Shown piece by piece: positions 1 through 12,900 of a stretch of DNA of 64,000 nt. Below the pieces are notes generated by a model, which was not told the DNA's origin, searched no databases, and saw nothing but the letters and a program-made list of their open reading frames with translations. The translations under genes were made by a program, and so were the position numbers. Origin of the DNA: Eremophila alpestris peregrina (lineage: Eukaryota; Chordata; Aves; Passeriformes; Alaudidae); NCBI GenBank assembly GCA_009792885.1, contig WMCF01000015.1:11917033-11981032 (forward strand). Direction: 5' to 3'. Each line of letters opens with the position of its first letter. Positions within the stretch are counted from its first letter, which is position 1.

Positions 1-2154
1 TTAGTGGGAAAGCAGAGTTTGTCCAGATAATGTTGAAGGAATTTGACTGAGATCAGTAGTCTACCACAACAAGAAAAGACTTCCAGACCTTTTAAAGATA
101 TTCTGTATAAAGGTTTGTAGTCTTTCAGCATATGTGAATGTATAGGTATTCTTTTTTCCAAGATAAATTCACTTTTCTTTTTATTTGACATAAGCTTATC
201 TCAAAAGTAGTCATGGCTCTGTGAGAAATATTCCTCATTTTACAAATACTTCATTTCAGTAATTAGAACTTGACATCTAGCCTAAAAGATGGCAAAATCT
301 TATACTGCCAGATATTCAAAATGTCCACTAAAATATAAGAGTTACTCCATACAGAGGAACAGGTACAAGATGCTGTTTTCCCATTAATTTCCAAAGGATA
401 TTCTTATAACAATAAATTAAGGAATAAAAAATTGTTTAAACAAGTTGAGTCTAACTTTGGAAAAAATACTAAAATTCTAGGAAATCTTCAGTTCACACGA
501 ACAAAAAAAAAGAATATACAAATTACAAAAGACAATACTACACAAAAATAGAATGGATTTCATTTTATGTGGTACATGTAAACAAAACAGTGAATGTAAT
601 TGAATGTACAACCTATTGTAATTAGAGGATTCTATCTTAAGGTTCACATAAATACTGTGAATTATTCCTTCAATGTTGAATGAGTTTATATGAGATGAAT
701 TCCAGCAAGCCTGGTAAGGGTAAAAGTTTTCCCTATGGGTTTAATAATGTATAAACTGCTCCTTTTTGAAAACTGAGGACTGGACAACTTGGGGTTTTTA
801 TTCATACTGTCACTGATTTAGTTCTATATTCTTGGTATGGCAGAAAACTATTGCATATTTCCCTTATATTCTGGATGCTTGTGCAAAAATGTTGATTTTA
901 ATATTTTTCAGCCTATCTGCTGCATGAATTTTTTACATTTATTTGCACTCCATATTTAATGTTTTATATGCAATATGGATGAGATACTACCCTTTGTTAC
1001 TGAGGCACCACATAATCTGATGGCTGCTGCTGAAGAAAAAATATTTGCTCTCATTTTTTCTCACAAGACATGATAAATAGTTAAAAATTAGCACAGAAGA
1101 CACATGTAAATTCCTCGTTTATCTGTGAAACATTTATTCAAGAGGGTCACAAACCTGCAGCTTCCAAACTGCTGTTTTAAAGTAATAGAGAAAGTCTGCC
1201 ATTGAATAATGGCATACCTAGTAAAGTAAGTTTGACAAAGATAAATAAAAGGATGTTTCTTAACTAAATATGAGTTTCAAAGAAATCTGAAACAATAGTA
1301 TCTTTTTGAGGGGCAAAATTACATTTAGGAAAATTACAGATTATGAAATTATTTAATTTTCCTTTTTTTCTCTGAAAGATGGCTAGTTTGTCTCCAGGGC
1401 AGAAAGTTACCAATCATTTTCAACTTAAAAACCCCAAAGAACAAAAGACCAAACCCAGAAAAAAAACGCCCAACCAAAACCAAACTCCAATTTCAAATGT
1501 CCTTTTTTCAAAAGGTAAGAAAAAGCATTTGATATTTTTTAACAGCTATCTAATGCTAGAAGCTGCTTTAATAATGAAAGATTACATGAATAGCTTTTGT
1601 AATGTGCCTAGTCTAGTTAGCCATAAATATGTGCATACAAATAGAAAAATTCTTTTGTAATGCAAAATATTACTTTGCAAAAAAATATTATTATCATGAA
1701 GGAGTTCTTCAGTGTACTTGAAAGGCCTATCTTGATAGCTGCACTTTTATATTATCGAAGTTGCAGAAAACTCTTGTTGTTCCACATCGTCCTCACCTGC
1801 CCCCAGCAAAAGAATCAAAGCAGAAGAGGAAGACTGGAAGCAGAAGTATGTGGGAAGAAACTGAAAGACATCCTGCATCCTGTATATCCCCAAATTACCT
1901 TGGAAATCTGCTTAGAACTACTGCCATGGAGTGTGTTGTAACTCACAGTGCCCTCATGCATGCCTAGAAAATTTGGATTCTTGGAATTAATGCATCCAGA
2001 CTGCAATTTAATGAAGTTTACTGAATTAATTGGGGAGTGGGAAGTGAAGAAAATTGAGACAAAAAGTAGTAGCACCTTCAATACAAACACAAAGCTCTTT
2101 TATATGGGATTGACAAGGCTGTGCTATGGTTTATGATATTTTCTGCACACACCA

Positions 2155-2478
2155 TCATACCTGAAAGGAGCCTACAAGAAAGATGGAGAGAGACTATTTA
2201 CAAAAGCATGTAATGATAAGACAAGGAGGAATTTCTTCAAACTGAAAGACAGTAGCTGTAGATCAGATATTGGGAAGAGAATATTCACTGTGAGGGTGGT
2301 GAGGCACTGCCGCAGGTTACCCAGAGCAGTTGTGGATGCCCCAACCACGGAAGGGCTCAAGGACAGTTTGGAGGGGGTTCTGGGCAACCTAGTTTAATGG
2401 CAGATATTCCTTCCCATGGCAGGGGGTTGGAAGTTCCATGATTTTTAAGAACCATCCTAAACCATTCTATGATATTGT
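2155..2478 (+). mobile_element. CR1 LINE 3' end fragment
   Basis: Matches the remembered 3' part of avian CR1: a stretch on free-running gene-end sequence, then GTGAGGGTGGTGAGGCACTG, a Trp/Gly-type segment with the 'cccatggcaggggg' block, and a terminus resembling CCATTCTATGAT. The orientation is plus. It is 5'-truncated, as usual for CR1, and moderately diverged. Confidence 0.9.
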
Positions 2479-4309
2479 GAAAAGTATATTTTACACAGGT
2501 TTAATTTGTCTGTTCTTTTATTTCCCTTCTTTTTCAATACTTGAAATTAAAGATTTTTTCCTAGTATTCACCAACAACAGAGATTTTGTAATTCCTGTTA
2601 AGTAACGTTTCGTGTACAGCAGTAAAAATACAATTACTACATACACACAACATCACTGCAAGGTTCTACCAAGCCATGATAGCTCTCAGAATAATGTCTT
2701 CCTGTCTTTGTGGGGGGAACTTTTCCCTGACTTTAAAATACGCTTTTTACAAAGTTGACAAGCCTCAGTTAGGGTTTGCTGATATTTCATATAAATTCCT
2801 TTCAATTTTCAATATTTGTGCTATCATACATATTCTGATAATTGTCTTCCTCCCCATGAGACCTGATTTGTTTTCTTACCTCCAGATTCCACCACTTTAG
2901 AGTTTTCAGACATTGTTGTCAAAGTTCCCAGGAAAAAAGTTTTATTTGGTATCTGCTGCTTGAATCTCTAGTCTTGTAAATATAACATTCTGCAAAATGC
3001 TGCTTTTACAAAGTAAATATTATAAAATATGTATTTATATACAGAACAAGGTGTTCTGGTATGGTAATTTAAAATAATACTGCCTATTTACGAATCTTTC
3101 AATAAATAATAGTAAAAGAAGTTAATTAATATGTTGTTTATAATTGAATCATGCAAGGTATGTGTCTACCAAAAGTCTCAATCTTCAATATAGCTATTCA
3201 CAAAAAAAAAAAAAAAAATCATCCCTATAAAAATATTAATCAAAAAAAAAACCCTGAATTGTGCCCTTTGCAGCTCAGGAAGACAAACAATGTTGACTGG
3301 AAGGTGGCTGGTTCCAATCCTAACTAGAACAGATATTCAAATAAATCATCTCTCTTTTTTTTGCAAAAATGAGTATTCTAAAAAAATGCTGAGATTCACC
3401 GACTGTAATAAAACTGACTTCCTCTATCCAGTCATCTAAATCCTGAGTAAGCTCAGGAAGATGTTAATTAATTGAAAAAAAAAAAAAAAGAAATCTACAC
3501 AAGTTTAATATTCTTGAAAACTTAGCCTGGACTTGAGTCATGGACTAGACTTGGCAGTAGACTGGGTGTTGATCTAAAGAGAAAGATAAGACATTAATTA
3601 TTCTTATACTTCTCTATTTCTGTGTTGTTAAATATTGTCAACCACAAGATCTGTCTACCTTCTTTGATCTAGGGAGATTGGGCTATACCTTTATGTCAGA
3701 ATTGAGCAATAGTAGTACCTAACTAAGACCCACCCTTGCAGTGAACAGTATAATTATCAGTGTACCTTCAGGTCTTACCTAAATATCATCATTAGATCAT
3801 TTATCATGTATATTGCCTGGTATAATTCACACAATACAAACTGAAAACTGGACAGCTTGCATTAGCTGACAGCTTTTTCTCTCTTTATATCAGGAAAATG
3901 ATGCTACCTTCACCAGGGAGATACTTGGAAAACATCAGCTTATGAGGGCATATTTACTAGTTCAGCAGAGCAAATGGTCCTAAAAGACTCACAAAGGCAT
4001 TGTGAAACTCTCACAGCTATATTCTAGTCTCCTGGGCTGAAATTCTACCAGTATAAAGAATAAAATAATCTGTGTTCTGGGAGGGCTACATTGCTAAGAA
4101 ATGTAAATTGAGAAGTTGGCCTTTTTATGCTCCCTACCTAGTCTGGAAAAAGAGAGGTTTTATCAGAGAGAACTTCAGTTTAAATTCTTAATATAGACAT
4201 TCAAACACTATTTAAGTAAGCTCTTTTTTTTTTTTTTTTTCCCTTTGGCTACTAAAATTTAGGAAAAATAATCTTTAACCTCACAAACTTCAAAGAAGCC
4301 AAATGGAAT

Positions 4310-4920
4310 GCATCAATACTGGGAGATGTATGGATTGAGAGCAGCCCTGCTGAGAATGACTCGGAGTTTCTGGTGGATGAAAAAGTGGATGTGACCCAGC
4401 AATGTGCTCTCACAGCCCAGAAAGCCAATGGTGCCCTGGGCTGCATCCTGGTAGCCCATGGCCAGCAGGACAACTGCCCTCTGTCCCATTCTCATGACAC
4501 CCCACCTGGAACACTATGTCCAGCTCTGTTATTTTCAGCACAAGAAAGACATGGACCTGTTAAGAGAGGGTTTAGAGGTGAGCCAAAAAAAAGTCAGGGG
4601 GCTAGAGCTCCTCTCCTGTGAGGACAGGCTTGAGACAGGTGGGTCTGTTCATCCTGCAGAACAGAAGGCTCTGGTGACACCTTACAGCAGCCTACCAGTA
4701 TTCATATAGGTTTATAAGAGATGGAGAAAGACCTTTTACTGGGGCCTGTGGTGACAGAACCACAGTCCAATGATTTTAAACAGAAAGAAGATATGTTCAG
4801 ATTACTTGCAAGGAGTAATTTTTTTCACAATGAGGGTGTTGAGTCCTGCTTTTGTTAGAGAGGTTAGAGTAGATGATCTATTAATGTCCCTTCCTACCCA
4901 CACCATTCTGTGATTCTCTG
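4310..4920 (+). mobile_element. CR1 LINE 3' fragment (about 0.6 kb)
   Basis: Contains the CR1 blocks GAGAGCAGCCCTGCTGAGAA, GCCCAGAAAGCCAA, CTGGGCTGCATC, the 'cacaagaaagacatgga' segment and the 'ctctcctgtgaggacaggct' segment in the family order, ending in CCATTCTGTGATTCTCTG. Plus orientation, 5'-truncated, with small internal deletions. Open frames that cross it on either strand are broken remnants or chance. Confidence 0.92.
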
Positions 4921-6329
4921 TCATGTATCTTAACTTTTATGTTCTTTATTAGTATGAAGTTGTCACAAACAGCTTATACAGCCTTGGCTGCAAAACTGTC
5001 TCAGCCAAGGAGCAAGTGGTAGGCTCTTGCTCAGTCTTCAGTTCTCTGTACGACATGTAGTTCAACCAGAACTACAAATTTTAACTAGAATTGGAGTCTT
5101 TTGGGACATAGAGTATCAAAAATGCATTAATTTAATGGCACACTCAGCTGTTTTCTCCTTCTAGAGAGAAAATGAGAGAACTCAAGTCAAGAGCTTAATA
5201 CACTGCTGGGAGGTACTCAGAGACTGCTGTGATGAGTATCAACAGAATGAACAGAAATATCTAATACATAATAAAAGCAGTGTAGGAAAAGGTTGGCTTT
5301 CAGAGAACTACCTGCTCTTTTCATGATAACTTGGCAGTATATGTGCAAGGCATGTATATTTATATATTTTTAATCCTTTTTTTCCTACTACACAGTGATT
5401 ATAGTAATCACCTCTTTTGCACTATGCCCATTTGACAAGCCTGATTTCTTCAGAAATAGATACATGTCTTTCACTTCCAAGTTGAAAATATGGCTGAAAG
5501 GCCTGGATGTTTTTAAGTTACTACATCTTGCAAGAACAAACAAGAATACTGATCATGAGCATGAAACAACTAACATGAACAAAACTAGCAACAAACCATC
5601 CTGCTGGATGGCAGCAGGCTGGAATGAACACAGTATGAAGATTATTATATAAAAGATAAAGAGTGAGGTGGATCACAGACTGCAGTTACTGTTGCACTTC
5701 TTTCTTGTTGGATTCTTGTTTTGGAAAGTAAATTTAAGATGTAATCTGAAAAAAAACAAACCAAACCCTAAAACATTAAAAGATGGTTAGGTTAGGAAGG
5801 ATTTGGGGCCATTAACCTTGATAGAGCTGTCTTTGCCCTGAGCAGTCTTTGTGCTTTCGCAACGTGAGCCACCAATGTTCGTTTAGAGGCTGAGATGAAA
5901 ATAAAACCACATTTCTCTCATGGACTAGTACTCATGTTTTGTTAAATGCACCCACTTAGTCACTGACATAGATGTGCTTTCCTGATGAACCTGAGAGAGA
6001 GAGCAATTATTCAAATGTGAAAACACTATTGAATTTTTCTTTTTTAACTCATGTATTCCAGCAATTTAGGCTGTGTCCAGGGTGATCACGTAATCACCTT
6101 CAAGGGTACTGCCTTAATCTCTACAGAGCTGCCAAGAAGTAGCAAACTTAGACTTCTAAAAAAAGAAAATCACATCGCTGTAAACAAGGACAATACAGTA
6201 TGCAAAATGCTTACTGGAAATGATAAAAAAAAAAGAATAGAAGTAATGTTTCTGATTAGAGGGGAGTGTCATGGCAATTCAGCTTTGCTCAATCACTCCC
6301 CACTGCAGCAGGATGATGGAATGAATTAG

Positions 6330-6400
6330 AAAAAAAAAAAAANNNNNNNNNNNNNNNNAGAATATTTTATTAAAAAAATTTCTATCCATCAAAAAAAAAG

Positions 6401-6439
<39 letters not shown>
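6330..6439. repeat. Poly-A tracts with an assembly gap
   Basis: A13 at 6330-6342, then 16 N (6343-6358), a short AT-rich segment, A9, and about 39 A at 6401-6439. The gap lies inside the low-complexity block, which borders the LTR remnant. The true length here is unknown. Confidence 0.95.
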
Positions 6440-6440
<1 letters not shown>

Positions 6441-6441
<1 letters not shown>

Positions 6442-6780
6442 AAGGTGAGAAAACATGTGGGTTGAGATAAAAGTGGTTTAATGGGTCAGAAAATGAAAAT
6501 TGATATGTAATGCAGCTTCTCACCACTCAATGACTGGTGCCCAGCCAGTCCCCAAGTAGTCACCCCTGGCCAGCTTTCCCCACAGTTTATATGTTGAGCA
6601 TTCTGCCACACAGTATGGAATATCCCCATGGCCAGTTTGGGTCACCTGTCCCAAGTTAGCAACAACTAAAAACATCATTATGTTATCAACATTATTCTCA
6701 TACTAAAAACAAAACACAGCATTGCACCAGCTACTAGGAAGATAACGAACTCTTTCCAAGCCAAAACCAGGATAGGGAGT
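6441..6780 (-). mobile_element. Solo LTR remnant of an avian ERVL-type element
   Basis: Read on the minus strand, it begins near 6775 with a CCTGGTTTTGGCTTGG-like LTR start, passes through CTAGTAGCTGGTGCAATGCT, a GTTGATAACATAATGATGTT block, the CCAAACTGGCCATGGGGATA block and AACTGTGGGGAAAGCTGGCC, and ends in a TTATCTCAACCCACATG segment near 6450. These follow in order an LTR that I recall as common in bird genomes. A central stretch seems deleted near 6655. No retroviral coding sequence lies beside it, so it is a solo or truncated LTR. Family assignment is from memory. Confidence 0.75.
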
Positions 6781-8261
6781 CAAACTAATGGAATGAGGTT
6801 AGCCAGAAAAAACAAAACAAAAAAAAACAAAACAAAACAAAAAAACCCTGTGTACAGAAAAGTGATGAAAAGATTAAAAATACATACCTTAATGCAAATG
6901 AGACAAAAGGTGATCAAAAGGAAAAATGCTAATTATAAGATCAGAGGTAGAAACAACATACCCTAATTAAAACGTAATTAGAGGAAAAGTCAAATAACAA
7001 GGTGAAAAACAGTATGTGACTATCAGGAATGATTTGAAATACTAAATTAGAAAGATAGAAAAGGTGATACTGTAAGAAAAATTTATGCAACAACAAAACA
7101 CATGAAACAAAGGGAATGTTAAGATGCTGGGATAGAAATCTAATGTCATGATTGGATCAAAAGATTGTGGTAAAAGTCACATAAATGTGAATATGAATAA
7201 TGATGAAGATAATGGTACAACTTTTTAAAAAATAGAAGTCAGAAACTAAAAACTGTTATGACGGAAACAAAATAAAAATCACAAGAAAAACAATTTGATC
7301 CACTTGAAAATACCACTAATATCTGTGCAATCTGACTAAATTTATATTTCCTAATACATATTTTAGTGCCCATCAACAGCAGATAAAGTATTTTGCAGAA
7401 ATGCATGCATAATAATAACACAAGCCTAAACCATTCAGCTGTATCACAAATAATAATTATCTGGGACACTAAAAGATCATGGCAAAAGCTAATCTAATAA
7501 GTCTTCCATTATCCTTTAATACTTTAAAACTGTGCCGTGAGCTAAACAGTTGTCAAAATTGAGTTCTGTTTACACCGAGCTGAGTATCAGTGAAACAGAG
7601 ATCACTGCTGAGCTCTAATTACAAAAACAAATTGTTCTCTCTGTAATCGAGCTGCAAAGGTTTGTCTGCTTCTCCTTCTGCCCCTCCCCTACTCCCCCAA
7701 CAGATTTTATGCTTATTGGAGACACAAAGATGGATGGAAGATCATATGTCATTTTTTGAGCAAATAGGATTTGTATGAGAGGGGACATAATACAACCCCA
7801 CCAGATAACACTGATGAGCTGCTGTCTTGCAGGGATGAGGTCACAGAGAGCCCAGTGACTACTTTAAACCGGATATTGTATTCCATTTTAACTCAGCTAA
7901 TGGCATACTCCTTTTCTCCTAAGTGCAGTGGCTACCAGATAAGTGCAGTCCTTGGCTATCCTCCTTCTGAAGTGAAGTACAGACCGCAGAATTTATCCAG
8001 AGAGGCACAAGGAGTGTCCTCTGCTCAAGTTCACGTGGACTTCCATCCTCCATGATGTATGTGTAAGAACTGCAGTTGTACACACTCTACCTTATGCAGA
8101 CATGAGCTAGCTAAGCATTTGTGGAAAGCTGACTGGTGTGCAAGTCTGCATCAGAGGACTGAGTTCATATGTTGTATAGTGAAGTTCTGCCCATATGAAT
8201 GTCCAACATGAATGGAAGTAGGAGAGCTCACTAATTATTATGTCTTCAAAGTTTTCATTCA

Positions 8262-8430
8262 TTCCTGCTGGGGAGAGTTAGTGTTCTATTTGTTTTGCAG
8301 CAGCAAAGTCTTGCAGCTTGATAGTCAGCTCCCAACTTCCCAGCCGTCTCGCCAATAATTTCCTCTACTACAATCACAGGTTGGATGGTGTCTGGCGCCA
8401 ATACAGATTTTCATGTCTGAATATAAATTG
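8262..8430. promoter_or_regulatory. Candidate conserved non-coding segment
   Basis: A stretch with CpG dinucleotides and mixed composition inside AT-rich intron 3. It carries two GCCAAT motifs (8351-8356, 8397-8402) and the palindrome TGGCGCCA (8393-8400). It resembles neither a repeat nor an exon that I know. The enhancer idea is inference. Confidence 0.25.
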
Positions 8431-9924
8431 CTGATTGTGTACTAATAGCCATGGTCGCCTGTGCTGCCACATCTCTACGATATGCAATTCACTTGTTGAA
8501 AGAAATGCTATTACAATGCAACTAAATATAACACTGCTCCACAGCAGGTATCACTGTGGTGAGAATAGCCCATCACAGTCAGATGGTAAAAACTTGTTTT
8601 ACACAAGCCAGTCTCTGCTTGTTCACTGTCAGTGAAAATACATTTTACATCATCACTTACGTTGCTTTCCTTATCTGGCATGATAGCTACAGTCTATATT
8701 TCTCAGCTCTGTGCCCCAAGGACTGAAAGTATCAAAGTAGAAGGAAAGAAAATATGCTAATAAAAATGCAGTACCAACCCATCTCATGAACAGAACCAGA
8801 GTCATCCTTGATTTCCAACATGCTCACAGCTCTTTCCAAGACAGCTGCTAAATTACTACTTTAAAACACTGAAAGTCAGCATGAGAAAGGCTCTTTTTTT
8901 ATGAATAACTGCTACCTAATACATACAGCCCAACTCAGAGAAGAATACTGTTTCACTATGGCTAGTACTCAGTTTTGCATCTAGAACTCAAATCAAAGGA
9001 AAGATTACGGAGAAACTTTATTATGATGGCAAAGCATTCTATTCCTTTGAATGATGAATTACTAAAACGAAAACAAAAACCAGAAAAAAAGGCAATTAAA
9101 TCTACTTAATTCAACATTCTACAAAAATCACCAGATCTAAAAATCTAAGGCTCATTTAAAGCAAATGGAGTGGGTCATTAACAGCTTATTGACGATGTCA
9201 ATCAACTGGAGATGTGGTAAGAATTTAAACACATGTAAGTACTGGCAGTCCTCATGCCTGATTTTTTTTCCTTCTTGTTCTACTAAGAAGAAAATTTCCA
9301 TCTTGCACCCTACTGGAACTACAAATTCCTCCTAAAGTAGATTTGCATTTGTAATTCTCTCATAATGTATCTCCTCTAATTTTACAGATGTTTAGAATCT
9401 TCATGCCTTAAGAGTGGAATGTCTACTTACTTTATCTAGGGTAACTAAATAAAAATAATTTTGCTATTATGAACTTGGGATTTTTAAAACAGATGACAAG
9501 GTGCAATGCACTGACATGTGTATTTCATTTGTAAAATATGACTTTTATAGATTTAGGAATCTTTAAAATTCTTTTTAATTTTTTTTTTTTGTGTAGTAGA
9601 AGTCCGAATTTTCTGCTGGGAAATTAATTATTTCACAGTAACCATTTACAGTTTGCAAGAAAAATGCATTAATGTTTGCTATCCCTCTAACAATTTTAAA
9701 TGGTAGAATAGAAAGTCATTACTCTGAAAAAAGTAAAAACTGAGCAGAAATCTGCACTACTTTCTCAGCCCAGAATGATGAAGTATTGGGTATTTACTGG
9801 CAAAATGAGATTTGTAATCTGGTTAGGTCTGTAAAACAAACATAAATCACTACATAATGAATAAGAGTGTAATTTCTAAGATCTTATCTGTAACTATGTT
9901 TTATAAATAAAATGTTACTTTTAA

Positions 9925-9946
9925 ATGCAAATTAATGCATATGCAT
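9925..9946. promoter_or_regulatory. Octamer plus POU palindrome (candidate regulatory site)
   Basis: An exact octamer ATGCAAAT at 9925-9932 is followed two bases later by the 12-bp palindrome ATGCATATGCAT at 9935-9946, identical to the MORE element described for POU-factor dimers. The surrounding sequence is AT-rich, so chance is possible. Location in intron 3 and function are inferred only. Confidence 0.4.
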
Positions 9947-12900
9947 TCATATTAAGAGTTTTATGTCTCATCCTTTAGACAATGATAGTTTCCATCTTGC
10001 TATATATCTGGCTTGGTAAGTTGAAAATCAAACCTACTGCTTAAACTTGAAGGCCTGCGCTTTTTGCATGTGCAGAATGAACATTCATTCATTCTGTGTG
10101 CCAAAGAAGTAGCTTACATGAAAAAGATAAAATACCAAAACTGCCGATTTGTTGGAGATTATATTGCAACATCTTGTCTATATGTAGCAGAAATTATTAT
10201 TTGAAGGGTGTCATTATTTTAAAAACATTGGAAGACATTTATCCTTTTTTTTCCTGTTGCAGCATCTGTGGAAAAATACATAAAAATCTCATTGTCAAGA
10301 TATGCCCAGTTTCAGAAAGCTGTTTAACCTGCAACAGGCTAAAGTGGCTGTCCACTCCTTCATTTGCTTGAAAGTAGTATTTTTACTCTGATGTGGGAAA
10401 AAATCCATGGCATTTGCTATCTTTTTGTTTTGCTTTAAGCAGTTTTGCAGTGTGGATTCACGATTTTTTGGGCTAGGAAACATCCCTAGTGAAGACCTAC
10501 CTTCTGACTGAAGCAAGATTTTTTCTTTGGGCTGTGGTTCCACAATATGTAAAACTAAGCCAGATCATTCTGCCTGGAATCTACTATTTGTTTCTACCCT
10601 GTTTGAATTTTACAGTGAGTAGGTTGAGGCGCCTAAAAGAACATATAAAAAAAAAATCAGTTCGCCTTCCTGAATCAACCTCCTTTAAAATTCTCATCTA
10701 GAGAATGGAGAATATACTGTGTGAAATCAGGATGGTTTAACTGATTTAAACCAGATAAATATGTGAAAGTGACTTTCTAATATTGGAGAGACTATGAGAG
10801 ATCCCATCCTTGCTCATCAGGAGCTAATACTTATGGGCAGTCACTTGTATTTTTATTGCTCCTTTTAAAGGTAGAAGTTTTATTCTTTTGAATACATTAA
10901 TGCCTTCCTAGGAATGATCCTTTCTGGGACCAAAAGTTGCAAGCTTGCTGCATGCATTACAAAGACTGTGTAAGTGGAGCTGCTATGGGCCACAAACTCA
11001 TGGACCCCAACCTTACGTCTTCTGAAGCAGTGTTGTCACAAAACTGTCACAAAATCTAAAGGGTAAAAAACAGCTGATTCAAGGTCAGCCAGCTGAAGAA
11101 GGATGCAATGCTGGAGGAAAAAAGAACATTCTGAATATCTCTATGTTAGGAATATTTTCTGTTTCCTTAAATTACATACCCTATGCTTACTCAAGTACTA
11201 CAAAGTCTCAAGATCTCATCAGATATACAGAGAAAGGAACTGAAATTCCTTGGTTTTATTTCAATAAGCATTGTCCTTTTTTAATGTTGGATTGGATAGC
11301 AATCATCAATGTGATAATCTCATCTTGCTCATACTGTTGTACTGAGCATTATGCAGAAAACAGGGAGAGATGCAAGCATAGCATGCACAGAACAAAAGAA
11401 GTTAGTTGTTTAGGAGGACAAGCCACCTCACATCACCTCAAATCTCTCATATCAACAACTCATATTTTCCATCAGTTCTCCATTTATTTTCAATGCCAGT
11501 TCAAGAACCTAGCCATAATATTTAAGGCTTTGCTGAGCAGGATGCATCTGAGGGTAATTCTCTGTTCACTGCTCAATGAGACAGCTGTGTCCCTCTAGGC
11601 CACTCTCATGAGTGTGAAGCTCTCAAGACTAGAAATAAAATGTTCTCAGTTGATGTCTGTCATTTGATGGAAAAGACACATCACAAGAAATAAACAGGGG
11701 CTCCAGTCAGATTCTCCTACACTAGGAAGCAATCAAAGAATAGTAACTAAAGTAAACAAAACCAGAAGTTTAAATACAGTAAAGAAAAGCAGCCACATCT
11801 GTTAGCTACAGGTTGGAAAGTCAAGCCTCTCATTAACACCTCTATGACTGCATCAAACTTGCGCAGTGTGGATCTGCTGGGATACACCATGCCTTCTGCT
11901 CCCCATACACATACCTAATTCCCACTCTTCTAATGCAAATCAGGTATTATCAGAGATAAAAATTATTCCAAAAGAGTTGTGAGGGCCCATCTAGGACACT
12001 GTCCCAGTAAATGGTTGAGCACAAATGAGTCTCACATCGATATCTAAATGACTGAGGTGGCTGGCTCTCACTGGTTACAAGAAGAGGCACCTGGGTTCTG
12101 ATTAAGGTTTAGGCAAGATATGAATCCTATGGACTTCAGTGTACTGTACTTAACAAAAGGAATGTCCTGTACCTCTCTTTGTCTTTTCACAAGAAATATG
12201 CTTGCTTTTTTTTTTTTTCACATCCTAACACTTTTCATAAGGAAATGGGATGGATTTTGTTTCCCTTCGTATAAGACTATTGTCATTTTTTAAAAAAATA
12301 TTTTTTGCCCAAACTCACCCTCCTTGCGCACTATTCCTTGAAGTATTTGGAAGAACTCTTTTGGAATGAAACCCATTTCTGCTGGATAGAAAAAATGGCA
12401 GGATATGCTTGAAGAGTTACACGGCTGGCAGTCACCGCTGAGAATAAAGCATATAATGCTAACTCTCAGCATGCATCAGGGTGGAATTCAAGCTCAGCTG
12501 AACAGAGTTGCAGGTATCCTTGTCTACCTTTGAGCTGTTCAACCTGACAGAGCAGTGTACCATAACTTTAAATTCAGACCTGTTTTGTTCTTTTCAGTAA
12601 GGAAATCCTGAATACAGCATTGATGGCATAGTTTGTTTGAATCAGCAAGCAAGCTATTAAGGGGACACGTCTGGGTCAAATATTCCACAAGTTTCAGCTG
12701 TTACTGTAACCTCTTTTTAAAACTGAAATGGAAAGAAATTATCTTTTCCTAAGGTTCCAGATGAAGGAATTTTAAATAAATATATATTGTAATTGAATGA
12801 GAATCGGAGAAAAAAAGTGTTAAGCCCCTTAGATGAACTGTGAGACTCCTATTCTTGTCTGAGAATATGTGTCACTCTGCGGAGCTCAAAATGTTGATTC

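Noticed and set aside
4252..4709. Overlapping frames on both strands near 4.3-4.7 kb
   Set aside because: They lie within a CR1 3' fragment and are not host genes.
11143..11598. 151-codon plus-strand frame in intron 3
   Set aside because: No recognisable domain. Single chance frames of this length are expected in 32 kb, and nothing nearby suggests a gene.
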